Source: Streptomyces sp. MNU76
GTDB taxonomy: Bacteria; Actinomycetota; Actinomycetes; Streptomycetales; Streptomycetaceae
Direction: 5' to 3'
Length of the DNA: 64,000 bases
Assembly (NCBI RefSeq): GCF_020982545.1
Contig: NZ_JAJKLK010000006.1
Location: 520,290-584,289 of the forward strand
This document shows, piece by piece, positions 1 through 8,148 of this stretch. A program made the position numbers and the translations under genes. How positions within the stretch are numbered: the stretch's first letter is position 1; each line of letters opens with the position of its first letter. Under the pieces are notes generated by a model. It was not told where the DNA came from, did no database searches, and saw only the letters and a list, made by a program, of their open reading frames with translations.

Positions 1-1
1 C

Positions 2-226
2 GAGGCGACCCGTACGGCGGAGGAAGAGTCCAAGCGGCGCAAGATCGAGGCAGAGGGTATCGCCAGGGCCAACAAGATTCTCAGCGACTCGCTGTCCGAC
101 AAGGTCCTGATGAACCAGTGCATCGAGGCCTTCAAGGAGGCCTCGAAGAAGAACCCGGTCTACGCCGTGCCCTGCGGCTCCGGCAGCGGTAACCCGCTGA
201 TCGTGGACGGCACCGGCCGGAACTGA
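2..226 (+). CDS. SPFH/band 7 domain protein, C-terminal fragment
   Basis: Open frame running in from the left edge for 74 residues to a TGA. It begins with a charged, alanine- and glutamate-rich helical stretch (EATRTAEEESKRRKIEAEG), then a segment with IARANKILSDSL, and ends with a short Gly/Ser/Asn tail. This helix followed by 'NKILSDSLS' is typical of the C-terminus of bacterial SPFH (stomatin/prohibitin/flotillin) membrane scaffold proteins. The membrane anchor and SPFH domain lie outside the window. Family call is by pattern recognition only. Confidence 0.6.
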   Translation, partial: EATRTAEEESKRRKIEAEGIARANKILSDSLSDKVLMNQCIEAFKEASKKNPVYAVPCGSGSGNPLIVDGTGRN

Positions 227-896
227 CCCCAGCGGCCCGGGGGCGGAGAAGGGGCCTTGCTGTGTCGGCACGGAGAACAGGGTCTGCTCAGCTCAGTGAT
301 GGCGGTGCCCTGGCGCTGGCGGGGTCTGTAAAGGCCGCCGTCGACCGCCGAAGTCGGTGCCGCCGCCCCGACGTGACGAAAGCGCCTTCGCCCCCGCGAT
401 CCGGCGCTGGACCGGTCTTCCCGTCTTCTCCCTCACTCCTGCTTCCGGCCGGGCCGAGCCTGCTCACCGGGCGGTTCGGCCACCCGAGTCGCGTGCGACT
501 GCCTCCACCGGCACCCTCCTGCGGTGCCGCTCCGGCGACGACACGGAGCCGCGAGAGCCGATCGGCACCGATGCCGAGCGGCCGGCACCCGGTGCTACCA
601 GTAGCACCACAGGTTCAGGCTGCGCCCGCATCAGCCCTGAGCCCCTTTCCCGCCCTTCCCCGTAGGCCACGTGTTTCGCGACGCTTCGAACTGGAACAGC
701 CCATTCCCCATCGCCTTCAAGGCGTGACCGCCGACAGCGTCCACCCCGCCCCTTCTCGTGTGACACAAGCCACATAAGGATTCTGTGAATGCGGGTGCAA
801 CCTTCCAAGGGTTTGCTGAGTCACCCCTGTGGAATCAACGGCCACATCCGCGGCCCCACAACGCGACGGCCACTCACCCCTTCGCACGAGGTGCAC
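227..896. other. intergenic region, no convincing gene
   Basis: 670 bases between the SPFH gene and the LAETG protein. Open frames exist on both strands because stop codons are rare at this G+C, but none has a ribosome binding site, a domain-like composition or a plausible protein. The last 200 bases are slightly richer in A+T and should contain the promoter of the downstream gene; no promoter is called. Confidence 0.6.
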
Positions 897-2060
897 ATGA
901 AGCTTCGCCGCGCCATGGCCGTCGCAGCCGCCACGGCAGTCATAGCCCCCCTCGCCCTGCTGTCGGCCCCGGCAGCGTTCGCCACCGACACCCCCGGCAC
1001 CACGGAGAACTCCTCCACCGGTACCTCCGGCGACACCGGCACCGGTGACGCGACCGGGACGGGAGACACAACCGGCACCGGTGGTGACTCTTCGGACACG
1101 GACACGGACCCCGCCTCCGGCGGCCAGGACACATCGACCGAGGAGCAGAACGCCACCACGGACGACGAGGCGGCGACCTCCGAAGGCTCCGACGGCGAGG
1201 CATCCTCCTCGGACGACCAGGACACGTCGACCGAAGACGACACCACGTCCGGTGAGGACGGGGACTCGTCCTCCGAGGACGAGAACAAGCCGTCGGACGA
1301 CGAGGGCGACGACACCGACCTCTCGGACGACGAGCCGTGGAGCCCCTACGAGGACTGCGAGACCTTCGACCTGGACGACAAGCTCACCGCCTCCATCGCC
1401 GGGCTGCCGAACCAGATCGTCGCGGGCTCCGGCTGGCACGAGTTCGATTTCGTGATCAGGAACGACTCGGACAAGGACCTCAAGAAGGTCTGGGTCCAGG
1501 CGTTCACGGAGTACGGGGACGACACCAACGACGACAGCTCACTCGCCTTCGACCTCGCCGAGCTCCAGTACAAGCTGGACGGCAAGTGGACCAGCGACTA
1601 CCAGGAAGGCTTCGAGGACGAGGACGGCAAGATCGCCCTCACGGGCACGTTCGTCGCCGTCCTGGACTCCCTGGAGAAGAACTCCACCGCCACCCTGGAC
1701 CTCCGGGTGCGGGTGGACGGCAAGGCCCCGGCGGGTTCGTCGTTCGCCCTGAGCCAGGCCGTGTACGCAGGTGAGGAGTCCGCCTGCTACGGCAACGGCG
1801 ACTTCTACGAGTTCACCGTGCTCGCCGCCGGCCGCGAGCCGGGCGACGACGTCGAGGACGCCGAACCGAACGGCGAGAAGCCCGATGTCACCGACGGCAC
1901 CAAGCCGCAGGGCGGCGCCAAGGAGATCACCGGCAACCTCGCCGAGACCGGCTCCGGCTCCGCGCTTCCCATGATCGGGATCGCCGGCGGCGTGGCCGTC
2001 GCCGCCGGTGCCGGCGCGATGTTCGTCGTACGCCGCAAGAAGACCGGGGCCCAGGCGTAG
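897..2060 (+). CDS. secreted LAETG cell-wall-anchored protein
   Basis: 387-residue surface protein. The start was chosen at the ATG that opens a clear Sec signal peptide (MKLRR, hydrophobic core, cleavage after AAFA near residue 29); the open frame extends upstream but without signal character. Residues about 30-150 are a low-complexity stalk of Thr, Gly, Ser, Asp and Glu. About 150-315 form a compact, probably beta-rich domain (FDVVIRNDS-like segments, with two cysteines). Residues 348-352 are LAETG, followed by a hydrophobic stretch and a final RRKK: a complete sorting signal of the LAXTG type used by class E sortases. Three such sortases lie at 25.5-29.1 kb. The protein is expected to be linked covalently to peptidoglycan; its ligand is unknown. 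Confidence 0.88.
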   Translation: MKLRRAMAVAAATAVIAPLALLSAPAAFATDTPGTTENSSTGTSGDTGTGDATGTGDTTGTGGDSSDTDTDPASGGQDTSTEEQNATTDDEAATSEGSDGEASSSDDQDTSTEDDTTSGEDGDSSSEDENKPSDDEGDDTDLSDDEPWSPYEDCETFDLDDKLTASIAGLPNQIVAGSGWHEFDFVIRNDSDKDLKKVWVQAFTEYGDDTNDDSSLAFDLAELQYKLDGKWTSDYQEGFEDEDGKIALTGTFVAVLDSLEKNSTATLDLRVRVDGKAPAGSSFALSQAVYAGEESACYGNGDFYEFTVLAAGREPGDDVEDAEPNGEKPDVTDGTKPQGGAKEITGNLAETGSGSALPMIGIAGGVAVAAGAGAMFVVRRKKTGAQA

Positions 2061-2090
2061 GACGAGAGCGGTTCCGTACGGAACACGAAA

Positions 2091-2125
2091 GAGGGGCCTG
2101 CGTCCGAAGAGGGCGCAGGCCCCTC
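2091..2125 (+). terminator. rho-independent-type hairpin after the LAETG gene
   Basis: Perfect 12-bp inverted repeat (GAGGGGCCTGCG and its complement) around an 11-base loop, 30 bases after the stop codon. There is no strong T-run, as is usual in Streptomyces. Confidence 0.8.
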
Positions 2126-2406
2126 TGCCATCGCGGGCGGCCTCGCTGAAGCCATGGGCGGCACACTCAGTGCATGGGGGTCTGGCGCGGCGGCTGCACC
2201 GTCACCTTGCCGCCCTTCACGGGAAACGACCTTCCGACGCAAGGGGAAGCAATCTCCAACGGGGTGCTCCGCCACACATCAGCCCCCACTCGTGAACACC
2301 CCTGGTGGCGGTGTCCGGCGGCTGCGGCCGTGATGGCGACAGCCGGGTGCACGGCGCTCGAACTCGCGCCGCAAGCTGAAATCCAGTCAGCCGGGAAGGA
2401 AGACAG

Positions 2407-2574
2407 ATGCTCAAGAGGCAGTACTGGGGAGTCACCGTACTCCTCATCACCGTGGTCTTCAGCTGCGTCGGTTACCGCCTCAATGACCAGCACCCCAGCC
2501 TGCCGTGGATGGTCGGCGGCTTGGTGACCGGAGTAATCGTCACGACAGTTCTCGCCCGAATCGGAAGAGAGTAG
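2407..2574 (+). CDS. small two-helix membrane protein
   Basis: 55-residue protein starting MLKRQYWGV. A strong Shine-Dalgarno (GGAAGGA) sits 6 bases before the ATG and a terminator-like hairpin follows 25 bases after the stop, which together make this a believable gene despite its size. Residues about 7-22 and 34-50 form two hydrophobic helices joined by a short polar loop (RLNDQHPSLPW); the C-terminus ends ARIGRE. No family recognised; function unknown. It stands alone as a monocistronic unit. Confidence 0.62.
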   Translation: MLKRQYWGVTVLLITVVFSCVGYRLNDQHPSLPWMVGGLVTGVIVTTVLARIGRE

Positions 2575-2598
2575 ATTTCGGCTCCCGGCAGACTCGGA

Positions 2599-2625
2599 GG
2601 CGCCACCAGATCCCTCGGTGGCGCC
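2599..2625 (+). terminator. hairpin after the 55-aa membrane protein gene
   Basis: 9-bp perfect stem GGCGCCACC / GGTGGCGCC with a 9-base loop; T-rich sequence (TTCTGCCCGTTCTTCTT) follows. Confidence 0.7.
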
Positions 2626-2967
2626 TTCTGCCCGTTCTTCTTGTGATTGCAGGGGGTGGTTCACAGTGACTCGTGACCCTGTTCCCCCATGTGGACCACG
2701 GATCCCGTACGGGGCCGGAGGCCGATGGGCGATGGCCGCTCCACGCGGACAGGACCAGGTGGGTTGCCCGAGCAGCCTCAGGGATGGTCTTGAAACGGGG
2801 GCCGCTCCAGTGATCGCCGGATGCCACGCGTCGCGATCAGTGGCAACGCGCTCGGGGCGACGAAATCCGACGGGCCGCATCCGCAGGCCGGCGGTCAGGG
2901 CACGGTCGCCCCGTCCGTCCCGGAAACCCGTATCACCGCTGTCCAGGAAATCGCCGAGCCGGGTGGC
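2626..2967. other. intergenic region, no convincing gene
   Basis: 342 bases between the hairpin and the end of the minus-strand membrane protein gene. Open frames on both strands have no start signal or recognisable product. Nothing further supported. Confidence 0.5.
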
Positions 2968-3279
2968 TCAGTCGCGCCGACGGTCGCGGAGGGGAGCCGT
3001 GCGCTCGTACGCGATACCGAGCGCGACAGCCAGGAGTGCCAGGAGCAGCGCGATGCGCGAGCAGGCGGTGACCACGCTCTTGGACGCACCGGCGAGGCGC
3101 GGCGCCGCCTCGGCGAAGGCGGCCGCATACGCCGCAAGCGCCACCGAAGCGAGAAGGCGTGGTGGGTCCGTGTCACGGTGCGGCAGCGGTGGCTCCCAGC
3201 CGAGGAGGGTCGCCAGGATGAGCGGAAGGACGAGCACCGTGCCGATGCCGAGAACGACACAGCCTGCGGTGGTGTTCAT
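2968..3279 (-). CDS. hypothetical three-helix membrane protein
   Basis: 103 residues from the ATG reading MNTTAGCVVLG, chosen because a GGAG Shine-Dalgarno lies about 7 bases before it; the open frame upstream of this has no such signal. Three hydrophobic segments are visible at about residues 5-24, 39-57 and 70-88, with an Arg/Asp-rich C-terminal tail (RTAPLRDRRRD). No domain recognised. Transcribed away from the neighbouring plus-strand gene and in the same direction as the amidase gene upstream of it. Confidence 0.5.
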   Translation of the reverse strand: MNTTAGCVVLGIGTVLVLPLILATLLGWEPPLPHRDTDPPRLLASVALAAYAAAFAEAAPRLAGASKSVVTACSRIALLLALLAVALGIAYERTAPLRDRRRD

Positions 3280-3537
3280 ACGAGCGCTCCAGGGCAGGGC
3301 GGCGGCTTGCGCCGACCAGGCTTCCCGGCTCACCTGAGGTGGATCATAGCCACCGCGCGTGCACCCTGTGGTGAAAACGTGTGTTTCTGGTGCAGGCCGG
3401 GCTCATGCGCGACGAGGTCGTATGTCATGTTTCGTGAAGTAGTGACAAGGAGAACTGCACCGTGTCTGTCTGAGGTTCCCCGCCGTACGGAGGGGCCTTG
3501 CGCCCCACGGTGCGCCGGCGTGGGTGTCCTGGGCATC

Positions 3538-4722
3538 TCAGCCACCGGCCAGTATCCGGATCGTGGGCAGCTGGGCGTACAGCTGGTGTCCGGGGCACTG
3601 GGTGTTGTAGCCGTCACGGTGACCGTGGATGGCCGGGAAACTCAGCCGGGCGCCCTTGGCCCAGGTAGAGCCGAAGTAGTTGCGGCCGGCGTCGCCCGCG
3701 GTGAGGGTGGCGGTGCCGGCCGGGTTGACGCCGTACTGGCCGAGCTTCCAGGCGGCGACCCTGGCCACGGCGGTCAGGACGGCCGGGCTGGGCGTGACGT
3801 CGGTGTACGTGCCGAGGACGGAGACGCCGGTGGTCTCGGTGTTGAAGCCGTAGGCGTGGGCGCCCATCACCGGACGGTCCACGCCGCCCTTGCGGCCCTC
3901 GTAAAGGGTCCCGCATCGGTCGACGAGGAAGTTGTAGCCGATGTCCTTCCAGCCCAACTGCATGACGTGGTAGACGTAGATGCCTCGGATGACAGCCGGG
4001 GCCTCGGCGCAGGTGTAGTCGTTGCTGCCGGCGGTGTGGTGCACCACCACCGCCTTGATCTTCCCGTCCGGCAGATATCCCGGCGGCTCGGGGCTGATCG
4101 ACTCGTCCGCACCCCATCCGGCACGCGAGGTGATGGGCGGACGGGGTGCGAGTTCGGCATTCGGTGCTCCGTGGGCAGCGGTGGGGGCCGGCCGCGCGGT
4201 GGCTGGTGCGTCGGGACCGGGATCGACCAGGTCCAGTCTCAGCCCGGCGGGCAGGACGGAGGCACCTTCCGCGGCGATGCGAACCTCGGCGCCGCCAGAG
4301 GGCCCCGTCCAGACGGGATCGGTGCCGCCCCGCAGGGCTGTGTCCTCGCCCTGGCTGTCGTCGCCGTCCAGGTGCCGCCAGCCGGACCACCGGCCCGTCC
4401 CGGCGGACCGGGTGCGCACCGCCACGCTGCCCGCGAGGTGGGCAGACGGATCGTCCCAGGTGACGCCCAGCACGCTGAACAGGCGTGTGTCTCGTACCAC
4501 CAGTACGGCGCCGCGCCGGTCCGCCGTGGCGGGCACCGCGCGGACCTCACTCCGCGTCCCGGTGGTGGGGCCGGGATCCGTCGGCCTGCCGTGGCTGCGG
4601 GCCGCCGGCGCGCACAAGCCCTGGACGGTCAGTGCCCCCGCCACCACCAGCGCAGCAATGTGTCCTGTACCCCACACGCGTGAACTCCCTTGCCTGAACG
4701 CTACTGTCGGCCACCGGCTCAC
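3538..4722 (-). CDS. secreted N-acetylmuramoyl-L-alanine amidase, PGRP family
   Basis: 394 residues, GTG start with GAGGG about 8 bases upstream, followed by a signal peptide (hydrophobic run around residues 20-40). About 80-165 is a region of uncertain fold with a WSGW motif. The catalytic domain starts near SRAGWGADES (about 190) and spans to the C-terminus. Zinc ligands of amidase_2/PGRP enzymes are visible: the first His in VVVHHTAG, the His in IHGHRD, and the Cys in TQCPGH; the conserved YNFLVD follows the first. It should cleave the bond between MurNAc and the peptide stem outside the membrane. Domain layout matches the large Streptomyces secreted PGRP proteins. Function by homology is solid; its physiological role (growth, sporulation, defence) is not shown. 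Confidence 0.88.
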   Translation of the reverse strand: MSRWPTVAFRQGSSRVWGTGHIAALVVAGALTVQGLCAPAARSHGRPTDPGPTTGTRSEVRAVPATADRRGAVLVVRDTRLFSVLGVTWDDPSAHLAGSVAVRTRSAGTGRWSGWRHLDGDDSQGEDTALRGGTDPVWTGPSGGAEVRIAAEGASVLPAGLRLDLVDPGPDAPATARPAPTAAHGAPNAELAPRPPITSRAGWGADESISPEPPGYLPDGKIKAVVVHHTAGSNDYTCAEAPAVIRGIYVYHVMQLGWKDIGYNFLVDRCGTLYEGRKGGVDRPVMGAHAYGFNTETTGVSVLGTYTDVTPSPAVLTAVARVAAWKLGQYGVNPAGTATLTAGDAGRNYFGSTWAKGARLSFPAIHGHRDGYNTQCPGHQLYAQLPTIRILAGG

Positions 4723-5094
4723 GGTTCCGGCCCTCGTTATGAGCTGTTGCGGCTTCGGGCGGTGAGTGTGTCAGCCGCCTGGCGATCATCGGGTTATCGA
4801 CACGGAAGTCCAGTCCGGGACCCGGGCGCGCACCCCCGGGCGGGTGAAGGGCGGTTGGGCCAGGTGGCGGCTCCGGGCTGGCCCTGCCATGGCCGCTCCC
4901 CGTTGCCGTGCGGGGTGCGGGCCGGCTGTCCATCGCCGAGAGCCGCACTGCGGCAGACAGGTCTGCCAGGATGCTGCCATGCAGCCGTACGGGACAGCAG
5001 CACGCGTCCAACGATGCCTTGGCCGGCTGCGGAACCCACCCCTCCGCCGGATCCGTGCCCTGGCGGCACGCTGCGCGACCGCGGCCGGAGCACG
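4723..5094. other. intergenic region with divergent starts
   Basis: 372 bases between the divergently read amidase gene and the acetyltransferase-like gene, so promoters for both should lie here. No convincing small gene, repeat or hairpin was recognised. Confidence 0.5.
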
Positions 5095-5517
5095 ATGACC
5101 CGGGCCTGGCGCGTGGGCGGCCGGGGCTGCTGGACCTGGCGGCTGGACAGGGTTCACCGGCAGCAGCGGAGTCGCCCGATGGAGATCGTCCTGCGCGACG
5201 GTCGGGAGCGGGTGGTCGCGCGGCTGCGTTTCCGGGTGTGTCCGGCATGCCGTACGGGGCGGATCCACGACGTCTGGGTCGACGAAGCGTGGCAGCGGCA
5301 GGAACTGGGCCGCGAGGCCCTCCACTCACTGCTCGCTCGGCATCCTGGACACCGCTGGAGCACTACCCTGAAGACCCGGCAGGGGCGGGCCTTCTTCAGC
5401 GCGATGACCCGGGAGACGTCCACCGACTTCCCGGCCGCAGCCCCGTTGTGCCCTCATCTCAGGGGACGGTTCGGGCAGTTCGTGCACCGCATGACCGGTC
5501 GGTCCCCGGCGCCGTGA
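5095..5517 (+). CDS. GNAT-like hypothetical protein
   Basis: 140 residues from an ATG (MTRAWRVGG) with GGAG 5 bases upstream. The middle of the protein, IHDVWVDEAWQRQELGREAL, resembles motif A of GNAT acetyltransferases (beta strand, then R/Q-x-x-G-x-A loop and helix), and the following segment with QGRAFFSAM fits motif B, but the acetyl-CoA loop is poorly conserved. N-terminal CPAC could bind a metal. Possible acyl-CoA-dependent transferase; substrate unknown. An alternative start is the ATG of MEIVLRDG, 28 residues in. Confidence 0.5.
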   Translation: MTRAWRVGGRGCWTWRLDRVHRQQRSRPMEIVLRDGRERVVARLRFRVCPACRTGRIHDVWVDEAWQRQELGREALHSLLARHPGHRWSTTLKTRQGRAFFSAMTRETSTDFPAAAPLCPHLRGRFGQFVHRMTGRSPAP

Positions 5518-5674
5518 ACGGAGCCGGGGATGCGGCGGCCCGACTCGGCCGTGAGCGCGGGCCCGGCCGTCTGCGACTATGGATCTCGCTCCGCGGGGAG
5601 TGTGTGACGGCAAGGGCGTCGTCCTGTGCCGTCCTGGGGCCGCGGGGCGTGACCGCCTGGCGCTGGAGGGGGAT

Positions 5675-6721
5675 GTGTCCGAGGAGAACGACCGGCTTGC
5701 CGTGCTGTCCGCCCTGCCGTTCGCCATGATGGCCACGGTGACGGTGGTCGACGTCGCCACCGGACCGGCGGTGGGACTGCTGCCGTTGGTGTCGCTTGGA
5801 CCGGCCTTCGCCCCGCTGGTCGGCGGCTGGCGGCGCACCCTGGGCATCGGTGTGATCGCGTTGCTGCTCACCGTCGGGCTGAGTGTGTACAACGACCTGT
5901 TCGACGCCGCGCGCGGCTACGTGAGCACGGCCTCGGTCATCGGCGTCACCGCGGCGGGACTCGTCGCCGTGTCCATGCGCCAGAAGCGGGAGGCAGAGCT
6001 GGCCAGCGTCCGCTCGATCGCCGAGGCCGCCCAACGGGTGCTGCTCAAGCCGGTGCCGCGCCTGGCCGGGCAACTGCGCGCGGCCGTCTCCTACATGTCC
6101 GCCGTCGCCGAGGCCCGCATCGGCGGCGACCTGTACGAAGTGGTCGCCGCACCGCAGGGCGTGCGGGTGATCGTGGGCGACGTACAGGGCAAGGGACTGG
6201 ACGCGGTGGAGACCGCGGCCATCGTCCTGGGCGCCTTCCGCGAAGCGGCCCTGGACGAGGCCGATCTCACCCAGGTCGGGCACAGACTGGCGCGGTCCGT
6301 GGACCGGCAGCTGGAAGGGGAGAAGTTCGTCACCGCCATCCTCGCCGAAGTGCGCGACCGCGAGGTCACCTTCCTCAACTACGGCCACCCCGCACCCCTG
6401 CTGATCCACGCCGACGGCTCCGCGACGCTCCCCGAACCGGCCGTCTACGCGCTCCCCCTCGGCCTGAGCGCCCACGGCCCGTCGGAACCGGAGCCGTTCC
6501 AGGCCGACTTCCACCCGGGGGACCAGCTGCTGCTGTACACCGACGGGGTTACCGAAGCCCGAGACGGCGAAGGTCAGTTCTACCCACTCGCCGACCGCGC
6601 TCCCCTGCTCAAGGAACGCGATCCGGAAGCGGCTCTGGAGACCCTGCGCCAGGACCTGCTCCAGCACGTCGGCGGCCCGCTGCAGGACGACGCCGCCATG
6701 CTGCTGCTCCGCTACCGGTGA
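5675..6721 (+). CDS. membrane-anchored SpoIIE-type PP2C phosphatase
   Basis: 348 residues from a GTG preceded by GGAGG at 5 bases. Residues about 8-95 contain four hydrophobic helices; a short linker with RSIAEAAQRVLL (a typical lead-in) is followed by a SpoIIE/RsbU PP2C domain. Metal-binding signatures are visible: ARIGGDLYEVV, GDVQGKGLDA, and LLYTDGVTEARD, with DDAAML near the C-terminus. Family members dephosphorylate anti-anti-sigma factors in partner-switching circuits. No anti-sigma or anti-anti-sigma gene is adjacent, so the partner is unknown. Stands alone on the plus strand. Confidence 0.85.
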   Translation: MSEENDRLAVLSALPFAMMATVTVVDVATGPAVGLLPLVSLGPAFAPLVGGWRRTLGIGVIALLLTVGLSVYNDLFDAARGYVSTASVIGVTAAGLVAVSMRQKREAELASVRSIAEAAQRVLLKPVPRLAGQLRAAVSYMSAVAEARIGGDLYEVVAAPQGVRVIVGDVQGKGLDAVETAAIVLGAFREAALDEADLTQVGHRLARSVDRQLEGEKFVTAILAEVRDREVTFLNYGHPAPLLIHADGSATLPEPAVYALPLGLSAHGPSEPEPFQADFHPGDQLLLYTDGVTEARDGEGQFYPLADRAPLLKERDPEAALETLRQDLLQHVGGPLQDDAAMLLLRYR

Positions 6722-6923
6722 CCGGCCGGATCACACCTGACGGTCGACCACCGGCGGCGGATGGGCGAAGCGTGCTGTCCGCCTCCACCCACCCCGCGGC
6801 CGTCCAGCACGGTGGTCTCCACGGTGGCCGGTCCGAGCCCCTGATGAGCGCGGCATCCCCGAGGCCCGTCATCTGCGCAGGCGACGCCGGCTGGCGGGAG
6901 AGCGATACGTCCGGTACGCCATG

Positions 6924-7271
6924 TCAGGAGTTCCGCAGCCGGGAGCAGGAGGTGAAGGCGACCAGCGCCACAAGGGCTCCCGCCTCGGTGGCCGCGGCGT
7001 CGGCGAGCAACCGGCCCAGACGCGGGCGCAGGTGGTCGACCAGGACGAACACCACGGGGAGCCGGTGAGCGCGGCGACCACGCCAGGGCCCCAGTAGGGG
7101 GGGCCGGGTCCAGAGCCAGTGGGCCAGCAGCATCACCACCGGGGCGGTGAAGGGCAGTTGAGGCTCTCCGAGCAGGGCCAGAACAGGACAGGCCAGAGCG
7201 CACACGATGGAGCACGCCACCGTCATCCGGGCGGCCTCGCCCCACGTCACCGGCCGTGGCTCGGACACCAC
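6924..7271 (-). CDS. hypothetical membrane protein
   Basis: 115 residues. The GTG start was chosen because GAGGAG lies 8 bases upstream; an ATG 30 bases further out lacks such a signal. After VSEPRPVTWGEAARM come two hydrophobic helices (about 16-55), a basic stretch (GRRAHRLPVV) and one or two more helices to the C-terminus. No recognised family; possibly related to small FUSC-like membrane proteins, but too short to claim. Confidence 0.45.
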   Translation of the reverse strand: MVSEPRPVTWGEAARMTVACSIVCALACPVLALLGEPQLPFTAPVVMLLAHWLWTRPPLLGPWRGRRAHRLPVVFVLVDHLRPRLGRLLADAAATEAGALVALVAFTSCSRLRNS

Positions 7272-7487
7272 GTCGCCTTCTCCTCGCTGTACCACGGCCA
7301 TTGAGCCGCAGCCGGTCGTCCTTCGGTCATGCCAGTTCCCTGCGTGATCAGCGTGTCTCGGACTGCCGAAGGACGGCGACGCTCCCTGTGGTTGCGCGCC
7401 GTGAACTCGGCGTCGTGCAGGACAACGAATGAGTCCGGGAGTCGGGAGGGGACGGCCGGGGCTGAGGTCTCGGCGCTCTGCAGCGTC

Positions 7488-7970
7488 TCACCCGGTGGGA
7501 AGAACCTGCGCCGATCCATCCGCCGGCAGTGAGGCGGCCGGAGTGCCGGTCACCGCAGGCAGCACCTCAGGAGCGTCCTCCGACTGCTGCACGGTCGTCC
7601 CCGTGTCTCCCGGGCGACCGCCCGTGCCGTCAGGGCGCACCACCACCAGGATCAGGGCGATGATGGCGGCCACGCCGAGGACGCGGGCGGCGCGACGGCA
7701 CCTGGCCCATCCGTCCAGTTCGTGCCATGCCGGGCCGGTACGTGGTTCGTCCGGATGCCAGAGCTCACCGACTGCCTCCAGCCCGCCCAGCGCGCTCTCG
7801 TCCGCGGAACGCAGGGCAATCCGCTCCCGGGCGGAGGGCTCCCTGGGCGCGGACTTCCGGGTGGCGCGCTCGCTGTCCTTGAGGAACTGCTGCCACACGT
7901 CGTCCGGGACGGACGACGTGTGGTCCGGATCCCCGGATGATCCGTCGCTGCCCGGCCGCTGAGTGGTCAC
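7488..7970 (-). CDS. single-pass membrane protein, hypothetical
   Basis: 160 residues from a GTG (VTTQRPGSDG) with a purine-rich GGGGGAG just upstream. The soluble N-terminal part contains PDDVWQQFLKDSERATR and a helical region ending WHELDGWARCRRAARV. One transmembrane helix follows (about residues 96-113), then a low-complexity Thr/Gly/Ala tail. This layout (cytosolic domain, one helix, secreted tail) is common in uncharacterised Streptomyces proteins. Read in the same direction as the PH-domain gene 178 bases upstream, perhaps cotranscribed. Confidence 0.6.
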   Translation of the reverse strand: MTTQRPGSDGSSGDPDHTSSVPDDVWQQFLKDSERATRKSAPREPSARERIALRSADESALGGLEAVGELWHPDEPRTGPAWHELDGWARCRRAARVLGVAAIIALILVVVRPDGTGGRPGDTGTTVQQSEDAPEVLPAVTGTPAASLPADGSAQVLPTG

Positions 7971-8148
7971 CGCTCCCCCTGTGCACAACCTGTGGACGAA
8001 GGCAGGGGCGGAGAGAGCCCCCCGAGCCAACGGGTCTCGAATGTACGCCCGCTGACGTCTCCGGTCGCTTTCGGATGCCGGCTGCTCTGCCTCATCAGCG
8101 CCTCCCGCCTTCCCGCACGGCCCGGTGACGGTCGGTGCCGCCTCGTGC

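Noticed and set aside
262..777. 171-aa open frame between the SPFH and LAETG genes
   Set aside because: Ser/Pro/Arg-rich translation, no ribosome binding site, no family likeness; typical chance frame in GC-rich DNA.
1045..1455. Repetitive Arg/Thr/Pro frame inside the LAETG gene
   Set aside because: Out-of-frame reading of the Thr/Asp/Ser-rich stalk.
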